Counted from the stretch's first letter, positions 43,641-53,009 are shown. The stretch: DNA of 64,000 nucleotides from Salinigranum halophilum (GCF_007004735.1 NZ_ML660182.1:428130-492129); one strand, 5' to 3'. Made by a program: numbers and translations. The notes: generated by a model from the letters alone, not told the origin.

Positions 43641-43643
43641 CAG

Positions 43644-45662
43644 ATGAGTCTCGAATCCAAACGCGGCCTCGACGGCAGCACCGACGCACTCGGTGACGCG
43701 TTCTACCCCGCGTTCCAGTTCCTGTTCGACGAGAACAGCGACTTCGTGAGCGACGTCGAAGAGCGTCTCGAACAGGCCCGGATGGGCGAGAACGTCGAGC
43801 TGTACATCTCACGGGCGCTCGCCATCGGCGTGCTGCTCGGCGGTGCGCTGTGGCTCTTCGGGACGCTCGTGGGCTTCGGCCTCGTCCAGTTCGGTATCCT
43901 GACCGAGGAGGTCGTCAGCCTCGGGATTCCGGTCCCCGACGAGCAGACCGCCGCGACGCTCTCGGCCATCGCCGTCCCCGTCGCTGTCGGCATCATGGGA
44001 GTGGTCTTCGGGAGTATCGGGTTCGGCGTCGGCTTCGGGACGCTCATCGCCATCCCGTACTCGCGCGCGTCGGCCCGGAAGCGCGAGATCAACATGTTGC
44101 TCGCCGACTCGGTCTCGTTCATGTACGCCCTCTCCGTCGGGGGGTTGAACCAGCTCGAAATCCTCGAGGCGATGGCGAAAGCCGAGGACACCTACGGCGA
44201 GGTCGCTCGGGAGTTCCAGAGCATCGTCCAGGAGACGGAGTACTTCGGCACCGACTACCGAAACGCCATCCGCCAGCAGGCCATCGTCACCCCCAGCGAC
44301 GACCTCTCGCAGTTCCTCACCGACATGCTCTCCATCGTCAACTCCGGCGGAGACATGCAGCAGTTCCTCTCCGACAAGAAGGAAAAGCATCTCCGGACGT
44401 CGAAGCAGGAACAGGAGATGACGCTCGAGACGCTGGAGCTGTTCGGCGAGATGTACATGACGCTCTCGCTGTTTCCCCTCCTTCTCATCATCATCCTCGT
44501 CATCATGTCGATGCTGGGCGAGGCCCAGGACATGCTGCTGTTCGGGACCATCTACCTCCTGACCCCCCTCATCGGGTTCGGCTTCCTCGTGCTGGTCTCG
44601 ACGGTCAAACAGGACGAGCCCGGCGACGGGTACCTCCAGCTCTCGGACGAGCCAGCCCCCGACGGCGCGAGCCAGCGCGACGGGGCGCTCCGACTCGGAC
44701 TCATCAACCGGTTCGTCGGCGAGTTCGCGCTGTTCTCGCATATCAAGCATCGCGAACTGCTGCACAACGTGCGCGGTATCCTCGCGGCCCCGCACGTCTT
44801 CTTCCGTGACAACCCGATGTACACGCTCGCGCTGACGGTTCCGCTGGCGCTCGTTGCGCTCGTGGTTCCGGCCGCGCTGGGGGTCGCACCGACCAGCTGG
44901 GACGCGCTCGTCGCCCGCCCCGTCTGGGGGACGTTCGTCTGGGTGTACCTCCCGGTGTATCTCGTCGCGTTACCCCTCACGGTGTTCTACGAGTGGAACG
45001 TCCGGCGCCGGGGTTCGATCACCGGGAAGCTCTCGGAGAACCTCCGCAAGCTCTCCTCGGCGAACGACACGGGACAGACGCTCCTGGAGTCGGTGCGGAC
45101 GGTGTCGTCGACCTCGTCGGGACAGCTCGCCGACGAGTTCGACATCATCTACGCGAAGGTCAACTACGGGACGAGCCTCCGCGAGGCGCTCATCGAGTTC
45201 AACAACAAGTACCACATCCCGCGGCTGGCACGGACCATCAAGCTCATCTCGAAGGCCCAAGAGGCGTCCTCGCAGATCACGGACGTACTCTCGACGGCGG
45301 CGCAGGCGTCGGAGAATCAAGACGACATCGAGCGCGAGCGGCGCTCGCGGACGATGATGCAGGTCGCCATCATCCTCATGACCTACTTCACCCTGCTCGC
45401 GGTGATGGCCATCCTGAAGACGCAGTTCCTCGACGTGATGGCCGGCCTCACCGAGCAGGCCGGAAGCGGGGGCGGCGGACAGTTCAGCGGCGGCGTCGAC
45501 CCGAACCAGCTCTCGCTGTTGTTCTTCCACGGCGTCACCATCCAGGCGATCATCTCGGGGCTCATCAGCGGCTACATCCGGACCGCCGACGTCCGGTCGG
45601 GGCTCAAGTTCACGCTCATCCTGATGACGGTCGCGCTCGGCACGTGGACGGTGGTGGGCTGA
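43644..45662 (+). CDS. pilC: PilC-type membrane platform protein
   Basis: A 672-residue membrane protein with two T2SF/GspF-like domains. Membrane helices lie around 53-75, 100-135, 270-290 and 295-315 in the first half, and near 385-405, 430-450 and 575-600 in the second, with one more near 640-660. Conserved helical stretches such as LADSVSFMYALSVGGLNQLEI and QFLTDMLSIVNSGGDMQQFL belong to the cytoplasmic bundles that hold the ATPase. The ATG starts 3 bases after the PilB stop. Together they form the motor and base of the machine. Confidence 0.93.
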   Translation: MSLESKRGLDGSTDALGDAFYPAFQFLFDENSDFVSDVEERLEQARMGENVELYISRALAIGVLLGGALWLFGTLVGFGLVQFGILTEEVVSLGIPVPDEQTAATLSAIAVPVAVGIMGVVFGSIGFGVGFGTLIAIPYSRASARKREINMLLADSVSFMYALSVGGLNQLEILEAMAKAEDTYGEVAREFQSIVQETEYFGTDYRNAIRQQAIVTPSDDLSQFLTDMLSIVNSGGDMQQFLSDKKEKHLRTSKQEQEMTLETLELFGEMYMTLSLFPLLLIIILVIMSMLGEAQDMLLFGTIYLLTPLIGFGFLVLVSTVKQDEPGDGYLQLSDEPAPDGASQRDGALRLGLINRFVGEFALFSHIKHRELLHNVRGILAAPHVFFRDNPMYTLALTVPLALVALVVPAALGVAPTSWDALVARPVWGTFVWVYLPVYLVALPLTVFYEWNVRRRGSITGKLSENLRKLSSANDTGQTLLESVRTVSSTSSGQLADEFDIIYAKVNYGTSLREALIEFNNKYHIPRLARTIKLISKAQEASSQITDVLSTAAQASENQDDIERERRSRTMMQVAIILMTYFTLLAVMAILKTQFLDVMAGLTEQAGSGGGGQFSGGVDPNQLSLLFFHGVTIQAIISGLISGYIRTADVRSGLKFTLILMTVALGTWTVVG

Positions 45663-46174
45663 TGACCTCCCGGCGGCCACCAGCGGTCGCGTCGGCGACG
45701 ACACCGACCGACGCCGACCGCGGCCAGACGACGATCGACTTCGCCGTCGGGGCGACGCTGTTCCTCCTCACGATGGCGTTCGTCTTCGCGTTCGTCCCCG
45801 TGATGTTCCAGCCCTTCGCGACCAGCCAGTCCGACCCGCTCGTCGCCGACCGCGTCGCCAACCGGTTGGCGACGGACGTTCTCGGCGACTCCGGGGAGCC
45901 GTACGTCCTCAACGCGACGTGTACGCAGGAATTCTTCGCCAGCAACTCGCCCCCGGCGGGCTGTTCGTACGCGTACGACACCGCCAGCGATCATCCGAAC
46001 CTGGCGCTCGGCGTCGACGCCGACACCACCCTCAACGTGACGGTCGTCGACCCCTCCGGGAGCGTCGTGTTCGACGCGGGCGACGACACGGCGAACGCTC
46101 AGGACGTCATCACGGCTCAGCGGCGGGTCCTGTACGACGGACGGTCGTACGAACTGTTCGTCAGGGTGTGGTGA
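45662..46174 (+). CDS. Pilin-like protein 1 of the pil cluster
   Basis: A 170-residue protein. Residues 17-21 read ADRGQ, followed by a hydrophobic helix (about 28-48), an arrangement typical of archaeal class III prepilin signals, with Asp at the fifth position of the presumed mature protein. The outside domain has two Cys (in NATCTQEF and AGCSYAYD) that may pair. The ATG overlaps the PilC stop by one base (TGATG). From memory it may be the haloarchaeal DUF7287 family (not checked). Likely a minor subunit; function unknown. Confidence 0.75.
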   Translation: MTSRRPPAVASATTPTDADRGQTTIDFAVGATLFLLTMAFVFAFVPVMFQPFATSQSDPLVADRVANRLATDVLGDSGEPYVLNATCTQEFFASNSPPAGCSYAYDTASDHPNLALGVDADTTLNVTVVDPSGSVVFDAGDDTANAQDVITAQRRVLYDGRSYELFVRVW

Positions 46175-46177
46175 ACG

Positions 46178-46831
46178 ATGCGCGAGCCGAGGACACACAC
46201 ACGACTACGACCCCGCCGGCCACCCCGACCAGCGACGCGACGGGCCGAGCGCGGCCAGGCCCACACGCTGGAGGCGTTCGCCGCCGCGACCATCCTGCTG
46301 GCGAGTATCGTCTTCGCCCTGCAGGTGACGGCCGTGACACCGTTGACCGCCTCGACGTCGAGTCAGCACATCGAGAACCAGCAGGAGGCGGTCGCAACCG
46401 GCGTCCTCGCGGCGGCGGCGGAGAACGGGACGCTCGAGCCGACGGTCCTCTACCTGAACAACTCGAGCGGGAGCTTCCACGGCAACACGTTCGAGGGACA
46501 GTACGTCTCCGGCGGGCCGCCGACACGGCTCGGTGAGACGCTCAACGCGACGTTCCTCGAGCGGGGAATCGCGTTCAACCTCTACGTCCACCACCGGACG
46601 AGCGACCGAACCATCCGGCGTGAGACGGTCGTCAGGATGGGCGGGCCGAGCGACAACGCCATCTCCGCGCGGTGGCGGGTGACGCTGTACGACGACGACG
46701 TGCTGTACGCCGCGGACAACACGCCGACGACCCACACGCTGGCGAACTCGACGACGTTCTACGCCGCCGACGTCTCACCGGGCCCGCTGTACAACGTGCT
46801 CGAGGTGGAGGTGGTCGTATGGCGGATGTGA
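46178..46831 (+). CDS. Pilin-like protein 2 of the pil cluster
   Basis: A 217-residue protein. An Arg-rich leader ends in AERGQ near residue 27, followed by a hydrophobic helix (TLEAFAAATILLASIVFALQV). A Glu lies five to six residues after the presumed cleavage site. The outside part is rich in Asn-x-Thr/Ser sequons (for example NNSSGS and NATF), consistent with a glycosylated surface protein. The gene begins 3 bases after its predecessor and ends 13 bases inside the next. Possibly DUF7288 (memory only). Function unknown. Confidence 0.74.
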   Translation: MREPRTHTRLRPRRPPRPATRRAERGQAHTLEAFAAATILLASIVFALQVTAVTPLTASTSSQHIENQQEAVATGVLAAAAENGTLEPTVLYLNNSSGSFHGNTFEGQYVSGGPPTRLGETLNATFLERGIAFNLYVHHRTSDRTIRRETVVRMGGPSDNAISARWRVTLYDDDVLYAADNTPTTHTLANSTTFYAADVSPGPLYNVLEVEVVVWRM

Positions 46832-47868
46832 GGCGTCCGCCGACTCGCCCGCGGCGACCGCTCGGGGGTGCGACCGGGAGTGACGGCGGGGGCGACGACC
46901 GCGGCCAGTTGTTCCTCGTCGGCGCGCTCTCGCTCGCCGTCCTGTTCGTCGGGTTCGCGCTGCTGTTGAACACCGCCATCTACACGGAGAACCTGGCGAC
47001 GCGGAACACCGACCCGGGGACCGACCCCTCCATCAGCTACCGCGCGGCCGCCGAAGACGCCTCCCGAGAGATTCTGCTCCGCGAGAACCGGAACGGGACC
47101 GACCCGACGTGGAGTGAGAACACGCGGTGGTTCGAGTCGAGCATCCACGCGTGGAGTGACACCGCCGGGCTCCACGCCGCGCGACGCGCTCGCGTGGCGT
47201 CGGTCACCGTCGATTCGACCAACGGAACGCGGTTCCAACAGACCGACGCCTCGCGGAACCTCACGAACCGCAACTACGTCGAGGACTGGGAACTCGGGAA
47301 CAACCCGTCGGCGGTTCGGGACGCGAGCCTCACCGTCAGCGCGGACTCGCTCGTCCAGCGGAACCTCACGAACCTCCTGACCGGCACCTACCCGTTCGCA
47401 GTCGAGTTCGAGGACACCGACACCGGCGACGAGTGGCACGTGTACGTCTACGACGACTCGGACACCGGGGGAGACGACGTGACGGTCGCCGTCCGCGACG
47501 GCATCACCGAACAGGAGTGCACACACGTCGGCCCGGCCGCACGTATCGACCTCTCGAACGGGACCATCAACGGCACCGCGTGCCCGGCGTTCGACCTGCT
47601 CGACCTCCCGGACGACGCCGTCGACGACAAGGACATCCGGCTGCGCTTCGAGAACGGCGACCACGCGACCGGGACCTACGACATCAAGGTCGCCGAGGGG
47701 GCGGACATCTCGAACAACGTCTACGACAACGAGAACACCGGTGACCACGACAACGGCGCGGCGTTCGCGACGGCCATCATCTACGAAGCCGACATCACCA
47801 TCTCTTACGAGAGCACGGACGTCTCGTACCAGACGACCGTTCGGCTCGCCCCGGAGGAGATTCGATGA
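46819..47868 (+). CDS. Pilin-like protein 3 of the pil cluster
   Basis: A 349-residue protein. GDDRGQ (about 27-32) precedes a strong hydrophobic helix (QLFLVGALSLAVLFVGFALLL). The large outside part contains many possible N-glycosylation sites, two Cys that may pair (QECTHV and GTACPAF), and an Asp-rich beta domain. The ATG at 46819 overlaps the previous gene by 13 bases. Possibly DUF7261 (memory only). Its size suggests a surface-exposed module carried on a pilin-like stem. Confidence 0.73.
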   Translation: MADVRRPPTRPRRPLGGATGSDGGGDDRGQLFLVGALSLAVLFVGFALLLNTAIYTENLATRNTDPGTDPSISYRAAAEDASREILLRENRNGTDPTWSENTRWFESSIHAWSDTAGLHAARRARVASVTVDSTNGTRFQQTDASRNLTNRNYVEDWELGNNPSAVRDASLTVSADSLVQRNLTNLLTGTYPFAVEFEDTDTGDEWHVYVYDDSDTGGDDVTVAVRDGITEQECTHVGPAARIDLSNGTINGTACPAFDLLDLPDDAVDDKDIRLRFENGDHATGTYDIKVAEGADISNNVYDNENTGDHDNGAAFATAIIYEADITISYESTDVSYQTTVRLAPEEIR

Positions 47869-48353
47869 GCCCGGCGCGCCCTCGTCGGCGGTGGTCGCTC
47901 GGCCGCGACGACCGCGCGGTCTCGACGACGCTCGGCTACGTCCTCTCGCTCGCCATCGCGAGCCTCCTCGTCTCCGGGCTGATGCTCGCCGGCGGCGGCT
48001 ACGTCGAGACCGAACGCGAGCAGGTCATCCGCTCCGAACTGGAGGTGGTGGGCCAGACGCTCGTCGCGGACGTCGAGGGTGCCGACCGGCTGGCCGCCGC
48101 CATCGACGGGACGGTCAGCGTCCGGTCGGCGCTGCCCCGCCGCGTCGGGAGTTCCGCGTACTCCATCGAGCTCTCCGACCAGGGTGGTGGCGTCACGCTC
48201 GTCACGCTCTCGGCGGCCTCCGTCGACGTCTCCGTCTCCCTCCGGCTGGTGACGAACACCCCGCTCGCGGAAGGGAGGGTCGAAGGCGGCGAACTCGTCG
48301 TCGTCTACGACGCCGCCGACGCGTCGCCCACACTGGAGGTGCAGACGAGATGA
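47865..48353 (+). CDS. Pilin-like protein 4 of the pil cluster
   Basis: A 162-residue protein. GRDDRAVSTTLGYVLSLAIAS (about 13-33) is a prepilin-like junction with Ala instead of Gly after the Arg and a hydrophobic helix beyond it. This resembles the start of haloarchaeal pilins. The outside part is a compact beta-rich domain without Cys. The start overlaps the preceding stop as ATGA, and its own stop overlaps the next start by 4 bases. Possibly DUF7266 (memory only). Confidence 0.73.
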   Translation: MSPARPRRRWSLGRDDRAVSTTLGYVLSLAIASLLVSGLMLAGGGYVETEREQVIRSELEVVGQTLVADVEGADRLAAAIDGTVSVRSALPRRVGSSAYSIELSDQGGGVTLVTLSAASVDVSVSLRLVTNTPLAEGRVEGGELVVVYDAADASPTLEVQTR

Positions 48354-49108
48354 TGGCGGGGACCGACCGCGGCGTCAGCGACACGCTCGGCTTCGTGTTC
48401 ATCTTCGCGCTGGTGATGTCGACGGTCGGGCTCACGTTCACCTTCGGCTACAGCGGCCTCCAGGACACCCGTGACTTCGAGCGGCTCAACAACGCCGAGC
48501 GGGCGTTCGACGTGATGGGCGACAACTTCGACGACATGGTCCGGCGCGGCGCGCCGAGCCGCGCGACGGAGGTGAAAGTCGCCGACGCGCAGTTGGCCCT
48601 GGCCGACACGACGACGGTGAACGTCACCGTGACGAACGCGACGGGTGCGACACAGAGTGTCCGGTACGACATCCAGCCGGTAGTCTACGAGGCCGGCGAC
48701 GGCCGTATCGTCTACTCGAACGGCGCGGTCTTCCGCGAGGACCCCGGCGGCGCAGTCGTCGTCAGACACTCGGAGTTCGTCCTCCGAGAAGAGCGCGTCC
48801 TGCTTCCCGTCGTGCACACGCGCGGGGCGGGCGAGACGGCGTCGGTCGGCGGGACGACGACGGTCCTCGTTCGCGCGACGAGTCCGGAGGGACAGCGTCA
48901 GAGCTTCGGCTTCGACGTGGCCCGCACCGAGCCACAGTCGGCGGTGATGGTGAACGTCACGAGTCCGCGTCCCGCGGCCTGGGAGCGCGAACTCGGCCGA
49001 TACGACGATGCCAACTGCGACGTGTACGGAGACACCGTCTCCTGTACCGTCTCGAACCCCGACCGGGTGTACCTCCGCGAGATACTGATCGACATCAGCT
49101 TCGAGTGA
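48350..49108 (+). CDS. Pilin-like protein 5 of the pil cluster
   Basis: A 252-residue protein. TDRGVSDTLGFVFIFALVMS occurs within the first 24 residues, so the leader before the presumed cleavage at RG is only about 7 residues. After the hydrophobic helix comes the conserved section RGAPSRATEVKVADAQL and a beta-sandwich-like outside domain. A final Cys pair (NCDVYGDTVSC) may form a disulfide. It starts 4 bases inside the previous gene. Possibly DUF7289 (memory only). Confidence 0.74.
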   Translation: MMAGTDRGVSDTLGFVFIFALVMSTVGLTFTFGYSGLQDTRDFERLNNAERAFDVMGDNFDDMVRRGAPSRATEVKVADAQLALADTTTVNVTVTNATGATQSVRYDIQPVVYEAGDGRIVYSNGAVFREDPGGAVVVRHSEFVLREERVLLPVVHTRGAGETASVGGTTTVLVRATSPEGQRQSFGFDVARTEPQSAVMVNVTSPRPAAWERELGRYDDANCDVYGDTVSCTVSNPDRVYLREILIDISFE

Positions 49109-49112
49109 ACAC

Positions 49113-50813
49113 ATGAACGACACACCTCCCGACCGACGACCGGACCGACAGCACAGTGGTGAACCCCGACGCGCCACGAGCCAGGGGCGGGACCGACAGC
49201 GGGGGCGACCCACCGCGGCGGACGCGACTGGGCCGCCGCGCCCACCGGCGCTGTACCGGCTGGTCCGCGACCGGAGCGGCCAGGCGACGACCATCGGCGT
49301 CGCGCTCATGCTCGCCATCGCGGCCATCGGTGTCACCGCCGTCGTCGCCCTCGGCGGGACCGCGCTGACCGACTCACAGGAGTCCGTCGACGTGCAGCGC
49401 ACGGAGCACGCGATGACCCTGCTCGACTCGCGCGGGGCGATGGCGGCCCTCGGCGAGTCCCAGAGTCAGCGGGTCGTCCTCAGCGGGAGCGGCGACGGGA
49501 GCTACGAGATCGACGACGACGCCGGGTGGATACGCGTCGTGCACAAGAACTTCACCGACCCCACGCCCTCCGAAGAGACCATCTTCAACCGGTCGCTCGG
49601 GACGGTCCGCTACACCCGTGGCGACGCCGTCGTCGCCTATCAGGGCGGCGGCGTCTGGCGGACACAGGACGGCGGGTCGGTGATGATTTCCCCGCCCGAG
49701 TTCCACTACCGCGACCAGACGCTGACGATGCCGCTCGTCCGCGTCGCCGGCTCCGGGAGCGCGTCGGGGCGAATCACCGCCGAGGTGTCGCCCGTCTCGA
49801 CGGGGACGGACGTGAGGCGTATCTTCCCGAACGAGACGGCGAACACGGCGAACGGCCCCGGCGCGCCGTACGACGACGCCGCCGACACCAGCTACGACAA
49901 TCCCGTGACGAACGGCACCGTCGTGGTCACGGTCCACAGCGAGCACTACCGGGCGTGGGCGACCTACTTCGACGAACGGACCGAAGGCTTCCTCACCGTG
50001 GACGATGCGAACCAGACGGCCTCCATCGAACTCCGGACGCTCGCCGGCGCACCGGGGGCGTTCGACATGCCGCGGGTGGGCGAGTCGCTGGAGACGCCGA
50101 GCGTGGCCAAACAGCACAACGTCACGCAGTTCGACCTCCAACTCGCCCCGGACACCTCGAACTCGAACGCGTTCAACCAGCTCCACTGGTCGCTGTACTA
50201 CCAGGGGCCGAGCGGGCAGCAGTTCGAGATACACTTCGCGGGGCAGGGCCGGTGTGACACGGCCACTGCCGCCGGGTTCACGAAGGGGAGCACGGAGCTC
50301 AGCGTCTCCCTCTACTACCGCCACAACAGCTCCGCGCCGTCGGAAGAGTGGGAGCGGGTGCTCTCGGACCCGAGCGACCAGAGCAAGGCCATCCACGTCG
50401 ACTGCAGCAGCGGAGCGCCACGGCTCGATGCCGACCTCACGTCGTCGTCGTTCGACATGGAGTACACGGACATCGACATCAAAGGGAGCGACAACAAGTG
50501 GCACTTCGGGAACCAGATCAAAGACCAGGAGGCGCCCGAGGAGCTGACGTTCGACCAGCACGCCGCCGACCACGCCGACGACTACGAGAAGGACGACGAC
50601 TCCGAGGCGGTCGGATTCCTCATCGACCATTACTTCTCCCGGCTCGGACCGGACTTCCGGCTCACCGTCGACGCCGGCCCCGGCGGGAGTCAGAACCGCG
50701 TCAGCGAGGAGGCCTCCTCCGGCGTCCTGCTGTACGACACCATCGACGGCGAGGAGTTCATCCAGTTCCTCCACATCACCGAGAACGAGGTGCGAGTCGA
50801 ACTGAACGGCTGA
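49113..50813 (+). CDS. Large pilin-like protein 6 of the pil cluster (possible tip or surface subunit)
   Basis: A 566-residue protein. A long Pro/Arg/Gly-rich cytoplasmic leader (1-54) ends in DRSGQ, followed by a hydrophobic helix (TTIGVALMLAIAAIGVTAVVAL). About 490 residues should lie outside, with many Asn-x-Ser/Thr sites and a C-terminal domain from about 430 (SSSFDMEYTDIDIKGSDNKW). Its size makes it the best candidate for an adhesin-like tip or the main cargo of the machine (inference). It starts 4 bases after the previous stop and is the last gene of the block. Confidence 0.74.
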   Translation: MNDTPPDRRPDRQHSGEPRRATSQGRDRQRGRPTAADATGPPRPPALYRLVRDRSGQATTIGVALMLAIAAIGVTAVVALGGTALTDSQESVDVQRTEHAMTLLDSRGAMAALGESQSQRVVLSGSGDGSYEIDDDAGWIRVVHKNFTDPTPSEETIFNRSLGTVRYTRGDAVVAYQGGGVWRTQDGGSVMISPPEFHYRDQTLTMPLVRVAGSGSASGRITAEVSPVSTGTDVRRIFPNETANTANGPGAPYDDAADTSYDNPVTNGTVVVTVHSEHYRAWATYFDERTEGFLTVDDANQTASIELRTLAGAPGAFDMPRVGESLETPSVAKQHNVTQFDLQLAPDTSNSNAFNQLHWSLYYQGPSGQQFEIHFAGQGRCDTATAAGFTKGSTELSVSLYYRHNSSAPSEEWERVLSDPSDQSKAIHVDCSSGAPRLDADLTSSSFDMEYTDIDIKGSDNKWHFGNQIKDQEAPEELTFDQHAADHADDYEKDDDSEAVGFLIDHYFSRLGPDFRLTVDAGPGGSQNRVSEEASSGVLLYDTIDGEEFIQFLHITENEVRVELNG

Positions 50814-50858
50814 CGCGCCGCTCGTCGCCCGTGTCAGCCGGAAAATACGAGTCCGAAC

Positions 50859-51044
50859 TCAGTCGTCGTCCTCGTCGCGCATCTCGCCGAGGCGGCTGAC
50901 GAGGTCGTCCGTCGAGACGTCGGATTCGACGCTGACCTTGCCGTCGTGGTCGTGCTCGTGGACGTTGATGCCGTCCTCCTCGCTGTCGGAGTTGTTCTGT
51001 TGCTGACGTTCCTGCTCGGACTCGTCGTAGCTCCCGAAGCCCAT
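50859..51044 (-). CDS. DUF5786 small acidic protein
   Basis: A 61-residue, very acidic, Gln/Asn/Ser-rich protein starting GFGSYDESEQERQQQ. The motif and length match the haloarchaeal DUF5786 family of unknown function. A His-rich centre (NVHEHDHDGKV) is present. ATG start at 51044. It is convergent with the pilin-like cluster, 45 bases from the last stop. Confidence 0.83.
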   Translation of the reverse strand: MGFGSYDESEQERQQQNNSDSEEDGINVHEHDHDGKVSVESDVSTDDLVSRLGEMRDEDDD

Positions 51045-51133
51045 ACGTCCTGTCGCCGACGCACCCGTAAAAACCCACACGCCTCGAAGGCGGCGTGCGA
51101 GCGGTTGTCTCCCCTGTGAGCGGTTGGCTCGGC

Positions 51134-51913
51134 TCAGCCGAACGCGCCGAGGCTCGACTGCAGGTCGCGGTCGACGCTCCCCGCCCGGAGTTCGTAGCCG
51201 ACGAGGTCGCGGAGGTCGACCGCGTAGGTGCTGCCGGCGTGGTCGAGGACGAGAATCCGACCCTTGGTCCCCCGGACGGTCCCCGTAGCGATGGTCTCTC
51301 TGACGGGGCGCTCGGCGAGGTCGAGGCCGTAGTCGAACGTGAACGTGTCGAGGACGTCGAATCCATCGAGGAGTGACTCCCACGCGCTCTCGTCGAACCG
51401 GTCGCCGAGCCCCTCGAGCTTCGTGTCGACCCGGACGAAGTCCGAGAGGTCGGTCGCGAGTTCGGCCTCGAGTTCGCGGGCGATGCGGCCGTTCGAGACC
51501 GTGTAGAGGTGTGCCCCCCGGTCGGCACCCTGCTCTCGCAGTCGGGTCTCGAGTCGCCACGCCTTCGTCACACCCACCTTGAACGCGTCCGGCGCGAACG
51601 CGGCGAGGTAGACCGCGTGGTCGTCGTAGCAGTCCATCTCGTCTTTGAGACACGTCCCGGTACAGCGTGCACAGACCCACGTCGAGCGGTGGCTGGCGCA
51701 GTACGGCGCGTCGGGTTCGTCGCAGGCGACGTGCGACCGCGACGCGCTGCCGTACAGCGTTCCGGCACAGTGACGCTCGTCGAGGGCCCACGAGAGCTCT
51801 GCACCCGGGTCCAGCGAGACGGCCTCGACCGTCCCGGACTCGTCGTGTTCCGCGGCAGCACCACGACTCACGAGGAGCGTCCCGGAGACGGTGTCGTAGC
51901 CGACGACTTGCAC
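51134..51913 (-). CDS. DUF2797 protein with cysteine clusters
   Basis: A 259-residue protein of the DUF2797 family. Cysteines in HCAG, ACDEPDAPYCASH, WVCARCTGTC and DCYDD (about residues 40-90) could bind zinc or an Fe-S cluster. The next part (VGVTKAWRLETRLREQGA) has a GIY-YIG-like feel in members of this family, but no nuclease is proven. GTG start at 51913 (QVVGYDTVSGTLLV); no ATG is available in frame nearby. It is followed upstream by the epimerase gene, 44 bases away on the same strand. Confidence 0.83.
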   Translation of the reverse strand: MQVVGYDTVSGTLLVSRGAAAEHDESGTVEAVSLDPGAELSWALDERHCAGTLYGSASRSHVACDEPDAPYCASHRSTWVCARCTGTCLKDEMDCYDDHAVYLAAFAPDAFKVGVTKAWRLETRLREQGADRGAHLYTVSNGRIARELEAELATDLSDFVRVDTKLEGLGDRFDESAWESLLDGFDVLDTFTFDYGLDLAERPVRETIATGTVRGTKGRILVLDHAGSTYAVDLRDLVGYELRAGSVDRDLQSSLGAFG

Positions 51914-51957
51914 AGGGGGAGAGAGGTGCGAGGCGGTGAAAGGTGTCTCGCTCGCGG

Positions 51958-52905
51958 CTAGGCCTGTTCGTACTCGGCCCGCAGTTCCTCGTACAGCTGT
52001 TCGGCCGCGTTCCGCACAGCCTGGTCGGAGGGGGTGGCGGGCTCCCAGCCAAGCGCCGACACCTTCTCGACCGAGAGGCGCATCCGTGGGACGTCGCCAG
52101 TCCAGCCGCGGTCGCCACCGGTGTACTCGTAGTCGGGGTCGAGCCCCATCACGTCGGCGACGATGTCGGCGATTCGCGTCACCGAGGTGGTCGTCCGCGT
52201 GCCGAGGTTGTAGGTGTTGACGGGTCGGTCGGCGTGTTCGACGACGTGGCAGATCGCGTCGACGCAGTCGTCGACGTGGAGGTACGACTTCTCCTGACGG
52301 CCGTCGCCGAGAATCTCCAGGGTGTCGGGGGTCTCGAGGAGCTTCTCGATGAAGTCGGGGACGACGTTTCCTCGTTGCTTGGGGCCGACGATGTTCGCGA
52401 AGCGGAAGACGTAGGCGGTCATCCCGTACGAGTGGCCGTAGGTGGAGACGAGTCCCTCGTCGGCGAGCTTCGACGCGCCGTAGATGGAGATGGGTTCGAG
52501 CGGCGCGTAATCTTCGGGCGTCGGCATCGGTGCCTCGCCGTACACCGTCGACGAGGAGGTGAACGCGACGTGGTCGACGCCGACCTCGTCCATCCGTTCG
52601 AGGACGTTGTACGTCATCTCGGTGTTCTCCTCGAACAGCTGTCGCGGGTTCCCGTAGTTCGTGTCGGTGTACGCCGCGAGGTGGAACACCATATCGACGT
52701 CCGCGGTGACGGCCTCGGCGACGTCGCCGGGGTCGGTCATGTCCGCGGTGACGAACTCGACGCCGTCTGGGACGCGTTCGCGCGTCCCCTTCGAGAGGTC
52801 GTCGGCGACGACGACGTCGTTGTCGGGTGCAAGCCGCTTCGCCAGGTGCGAGCCGACGAGTCCGGCCCCGCCTGTGACGACGATTCGCTTGTCGGAGAGG
52901 TCCAT
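51958..52905 (-). CDS. NAD-dependent sugar-nucleotide epimerase/dehydratase
   Basis: A 315-residue extended SDR enzyme acting on a nucleotide sugar, of the GalE/UDP-glucose 4-epimerase type. NAD binding is by VTGGAGLVGSHL (residues 9-20). The catalytic Ser-Tyr-Lys are TSSSTVYG and YGASK (about 145-149). The substrate lid region contains GPKQRGNVVPDF. The ATG at 52905 is better than the GTG three codons upstream. Its product could feed surface glycosylation, for instance of the pilin-like proteins with many sequons (inference). Confidence 0.9.
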   Translation of the reverse strand: MDLSDKRIVVTGGAGLVGSHLAKRLAPDNDVVVADDLSKGTRERVPDGVEFVTADMTDPGDVAEAVTADVDMVFHLAAYTDTNYGNPRQLFEENTEMTYNVLERMDEVGVDHVAFTSSSTVYGEAPMPTPEDYAPLEPISIYGASKLADEGLVSTYGHSYGMTAYVFRFANIVGPKQRGNVVPDFIEKLLETPDTLEILGDGRQEKSYLHVDDCVDAICHVVEHADRPVNTYNLGTRTTTSVTRIADIVADVMGLDPDYEYTGGDRGWTGDVPRMRLSVEKVSALGWEPATPSDQAVRNAAEQLYEELRAEYEQA

Positions 52906-53009
52906 GTGGCTCACACGTCCAAGCGAACGGATAAGTGCGTTCTGATACCGCGAACCGGTGGTGGTCGCGACGGAAGTGTAATGTGTGTGAACCTCGCAGT
53001 GAAGAAAGC

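Noticed and set aside
50859-52118. Long minus-strand open frame spanning DUF5786, DUF2797 and part of the epimerase
   Set aside because: Only its last 61 codons match a real family (DUF5786). The rest is Arg-rich shadow of the genes on the same strand in another frame.
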